From: Atherix ibis
Lineage: Eukaryota > Arthropoda > Insecta > Diptera > Athericidae
Direction of reading: 5' to 3'
Assembly: GCA_958298945.1 (NCBI GenBank)
Contig: OY282609.1
Span: forward strand, 55,958,220 to 56,022,219
DNA: 64,000 bases
The notes beneath the pieces were generated by a model. The model searched no databases. It was not told the origin of the DNA and worked only from the letters and a program-made list of their open reading frames with translations. Below, in pieces: positions 60,744 through 64,000 of this stretch. The translations under genes and the position numbers were made by a program. Numbering within the stretch: position 1 is the first letter of the stretch; the number at the start of each line of letters is the position of its first letter.

Positions 60744-61537
60744 CGAGGTCTGTTCAAAAAGTATCGGGAATTTTGAATTTCCGCGGATTACGTATATTCG
60801 ATTTTCGATTTTTTGTGGCGTTATGTTGGTACTCATGTCTCTCACTTATGCGTATGTCTCTCACTTGCACGTGTTTTGGCTCGTCGATTTTTGCCTCAAT
60901 TTCGACCAAAAACAACATCGCATTAACATTGCTAAGAAGCTGTTGGACTCTTCTGCGACGACCCAAATTTTCTCCAGAGGGTCATAACTGGTCCAAACCA
61001 AAGCTCAATCATCACCAATGGAAGCTGCCGCACCAGCCAAGACCGAAAAAAGCGCGCCAAGTTCGGTCGAATGTGAAGGTTTTGCTTACAGTTTTCTTCG
61101 ATTGCAGGAGCGTGGTGCATCATAAGTTCTTGCCACAGGATAGAACGGTTAATAAGATATATTACCTGCAAGTTATGCGCAAGTTGCGAGAAGCAATCCG
61201 CCAGAAACGCCCGGATTTGTGGTAGAACAAAAGCAGCCACCGTATTCCCCAGATTGGCCCCCTGCGACTTTTTCTTGTTCACGAAACTAAAGAGCCCCAT
61301 GAAAGGACGACGCTACGCTACGATTGAGGAGATAAAGACGGCATCGAAGGAGGAACTGAACAAGATCACAAAAAATGATTTTTTGAAGTGCTTCGAGGAT
61401 TGGAAAAAAACGTTGGCACAAGTGTATAATATGTGGTGGGGATTACTTTGAAGAGGGCAAAATAGATATTCATGAACAAATAAATAATGTTTGAAAAAAA
61501 AAACACAAAATTCGCGATACTTTTTGAACAGATCTCG
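60744..61537 (+). mobile_element. mariner copy E2, internally deleted
   Basis: Termini CGAGGTCTGTTCAAAAAGTA and the complement ending AACAGATCTCG are about 35 bp long and imperfect beyond. TA follows at 61538; the left flank is CA. It is about 800 bp long. Confidence 0.88.
60900..61451 (+). pseudogene. SETMAR-type mariner transposase relic in E2
   Basis: The frame includes KVLLTVFFDCRSVVHHKFLP, then REAIRQKRPDLW and a stop. The second catalytic block (HHDNAPAH) is deleted. After the deletion APCDFFLFTKLKSPMKGRR keeps the third Asp region and continues to CFEDWKKTLAQVYN. The start and first Asp region are not readable (60900-61020 holds a scrambled N-terminal part). Confidence 0.8.
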
Positions 61538-61557
61538 TATATCTATAGTTTGAAGGT

Positions 61558-61965
61558 CCTTGCTGTGTATCCTAATGGGATCAGAGGGATGTTATTTATT
61601 ATGAACTCGTGAAACCGTCTGAAACCATCACTTGTGATCCTTATCGCTTTTAGCTAATAAGACTGAATCTTATTTGGACGAAAAACGCCCGGAATGTGTC
61701 CAGACATGAAAAGGTTATTCTGCTGCATGACAATGCCACTACCCATGTTACAAAATCAATCCAGAAGTACTTGAAAGGAGTGAAATAGGAAATTCTACTC
61801 CTTCATATTTCCATTTGTTTCAGTCCATACAGCCTGCCCATTCCGGAAAAATGGCTTAATGAATGGATCGAGTCAAAATAAACAGAATTTTTCCTTCGAG
61901 GTATCTGTTTACTATCCGAAATATGGAAGGAACTTGTCACTTCCGATACGACATACTTTAAACCA
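61558..61965 (+). mobile_element. cecropia-like mariner relic
   Basis: Readable pieces in shifting frames: WDQRDVIYYELVKPSETIT, LIRLNLI, then LHDNATTHVTKSIQKYLKG with the second catalytic Asp. The third block is deleted, and remnants of FxSIQPAHSGKMA-like and FLRGI-like C-terminal sequence follow. No termini are found. It is more diverged than B1 and B3. Confidence 0.7.
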
Positions 61966-63463
61966 AATTACTTTTTATGTTATTATCTACTGAAACAAGA
62001 ACAAAAAAAAATGCAAGAACTTATTCCCATAGCCAATATTTTTTTTTTATGATGAAAAATTAAAACTAACAATATTTTAAAATATTAAATTAGGCAAATT
62101 TCTTAAATTTATTTATACTCAACTAATTATAATTTGTAGTAAAACTACAATTTCATAAAAGAAACTTAAAGATAAACTTAAAGCTGAAAAATAAACTATA
62201 TAAATTACTAAAAGCCAACTATAGGAAAAATGTGAAAATATCTTTTCACTCAGACTATGAAAATCTACTCTGAACCAAGTTAGATGGCCATAAATCAATT
62301 TTCCTTCATGGATAAGCCATAGAAGGTATTATTTTGTATTTGGTTAAAAGAGTAAAGAATAATCACTTTATTAATTAAATATTTGTGTCTTTTGTTTAGT
62401 AATTATTTACTTAATATTATTTAAGCTTCATTGGGAGATATATTCAACTTATTATGGTACTCACTAGCATTGAGAGGCAGCTGTGGAAAGTTGGAAGGTG
62501 ACAATGATGAATATGCAAGAATTTTTTATTATAATGTATTTTCTTGGATCTACAAAGCCAAGTACAGAAAATACATAAATAAACAACTCATTTATGTATA
62601 TTAAAATACTATTAGAAATAATACTATTATATTTTTTGGAGAGTTTTCCAAAGAAAATTTTCTAAGAAATTTGTTAACAGATAAAGTTTTACACAATTCA
62701 AGAATGTTTATTTTTGTGCACATATTTTTTTCGTTGATAATCGGATAAATTCGCTTTATTTACTCCATGGTTAAAAAAGTATTGGAATATTACTACTTTG
62801 ATTTTGTTTAGATAAGAAAAAAGAGGATACTAGATTTTGTAGAAAATTTCTCCATATTTTATATGGTTTCTCTTTATAAGTTTTTTCTTCTCTATTTTTC
62901 ATAGTTTATGCTAAGAAAAAGTTATGCGTAAACATTCCATAAATATTTATTGTGACTACTAAAATTGTCAAATGGTTGAATCGAATCTGTATTTTCTCAA
63001 CTTTACGAAGTTATTTGGTAATCGGCAAAGAGGATTACAAAATATCATGAGAGGCTTAGAAAATCGATACTGTGGAGACGATTCATTATTTATATTTCAG
63101 AAATCTTATATTTGGAAAGCAGACGACAAACGCGTATAGACGAATACAATTGCTAATAAAAACAAAAATATTTTCCATACAAAATGTATAAAAAGGATTT
63201 TTTTTTCAAGATGCACAATACATATATTCATACACATTTATTAGTATAAATTTATATTATAAAAGATGTATTTTATTTGCTTAACCAAATCTCAAACATG
63301 ATTATTACTTGTATAAATCTTGGAAAGTCTATACGAAATAAAAGAAAATTCAATATCAATAAACTAAATGATTAGTCTACTAATAACAAATTATAATTAA
63401 TTGCATTTTTTTTTCAATATTATTTTAATTGAAAGCTCAGGTTTGTAGATATTTTTAAGGTAC
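61966..63463. other. non-coding, AT-rich, downstream of Wnt4
   Basis: No frame of note, no recognised transposon or RNA gene. Confidence 0.55.
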
Positions 63464-63740
63464 ACGGTATGTCCCAAAAATAACCGAACTTTATGGTTCA
63501 GCAGACAACATGCAGCGCCATCTATTAAATATTTGCAAAGGATGAAAAAGATACATTTATCTTTTTTCAAACGCACATAAATTCATGTAAATCGGATGAC
63601 AGATGTGAAAGTTACAGCCTTAGATTAAAGAATACTTGGATAGGCCCCTACCGTATATGTATACGCATTTTTGTCTCCAAATTATTACAAAGGGATATTG
63701 TTGTCAAAAATTTTTTATGTAGACATGACACCCACTGCCA
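63464..63740 (+). other. possible transposon end (tentative)
   Basis: TACACGGTATGTCCCAAAAA followed by TAACCGAAC looks like a mariner-type terminus after TA, and GCGCCATCTATTAA resembles subterminal sequence of other copies. Only a weak candidate for the opposite end (CCCCTACCGTATATGTA at about 63646-63662) is seen, which would make a 200-bp miniature element. Confidence 0.3.
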
Positions 63741-64000
63741 TCTAGTTGTCGTAATAGAAATTTATTGAATTGCAAAAAAATAATTTATATTCATTTTAAT
63801 TCACTTATTGGAAAGAAAAATACAATTTAAATACAACGATAGAAAATTTTTATTTTTTGTACAATCTTTTGATACGAAATGGAATTCTATTTTATGTTTA
63901 TTATTTATTCCGTAAATATGAATCAAATATATGGCGCCTCAATTTTGTAGACTTTCGGGGAGTTTGGAAACTTTATTTCTCCATGAAAGTGGAAACTTAA

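Overview
The window looks like AT-rich, intron- and transposon-laden nuclear DNA of an insect, probably a fly. It has no bacterial-style gene density. It holds one recognisable host gene: a Wnt-family ligand on the + strand whose protein resembles Drosophila Wnt4 (the arthropod Wnt9 subfamily) more closely than any other Wnt I know. A predicted signal-peptide exon lies at 23275-23333 and three well-supported exons at 58142-58682, 59065-59283 and 59456-59692. They join in phase to 351 codons and carry the 24 conserved Wnt cysteines. Intron 1 would be about 34.8 kb, so most of the repeats described here would sit inside one Wnt intron. The exon 1 assignment is the weakest link.

Everything else recognisable is repetitive. 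I count at least fourteen mariner-superfamily copies or relics in five groups: (A) five mauritiana-like copies (1104, 18501, 30284-, 37591, 55450-); (B) two cecropia-like copies and a relic (8948-, 43642, 61558); (C) three irritans-like copies (13994, 35642, 56892-); (D/R) DD41D 'rosa'-like elements (5812, 8867-, 40576- and a relic at 15440-); (E) two long-terminal-repeat mariners, internally deleted (20250-, 60744). A trailing minus marks the minus strand. Most are framed by TA duplications. All but one transposase are broken by stops or frameshifts. The only long open one (6011-6997) has Asn in place of the third catalytic Asp. Pieces of jockey-like non-LTR retrotransposons lie at 19200-20000, 21180-21390, 27400-27900, 28960-29190, 33093-33215, 40080-40510 and 60057-60738.

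Two tandem arrays stand out. A 95-bp repeat (about 33 copies, 23520-26745) begins some 190 bp after the exon 1 splice donor. A 26-bp minisatellite (about 300 copies in two blocks, 41425-42305 and 45041-52243) has expanded inside a DD41D transposon, whose two halves lie at 40576-41407 and 52243-52668. The minus strand of this minisatellite lacks stops in all three frames, so it produces spurious open frames of up to 1010 codons. A 1.3-kb inverted duplication (33093-34391 and 38810-40166) could fold into a long hairpin if intron 1 is transcribed. The irritans mariner at 56892-58124 ends only 17 bp before Wnt exon 2, so the branch point of that intron probably lies in transposon sequence.

The stretches before exon 1 and after the Wnt gene hold no gene I can support. 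All assignments were made by eye from the sequence and from memory of the protein families; no search was run.
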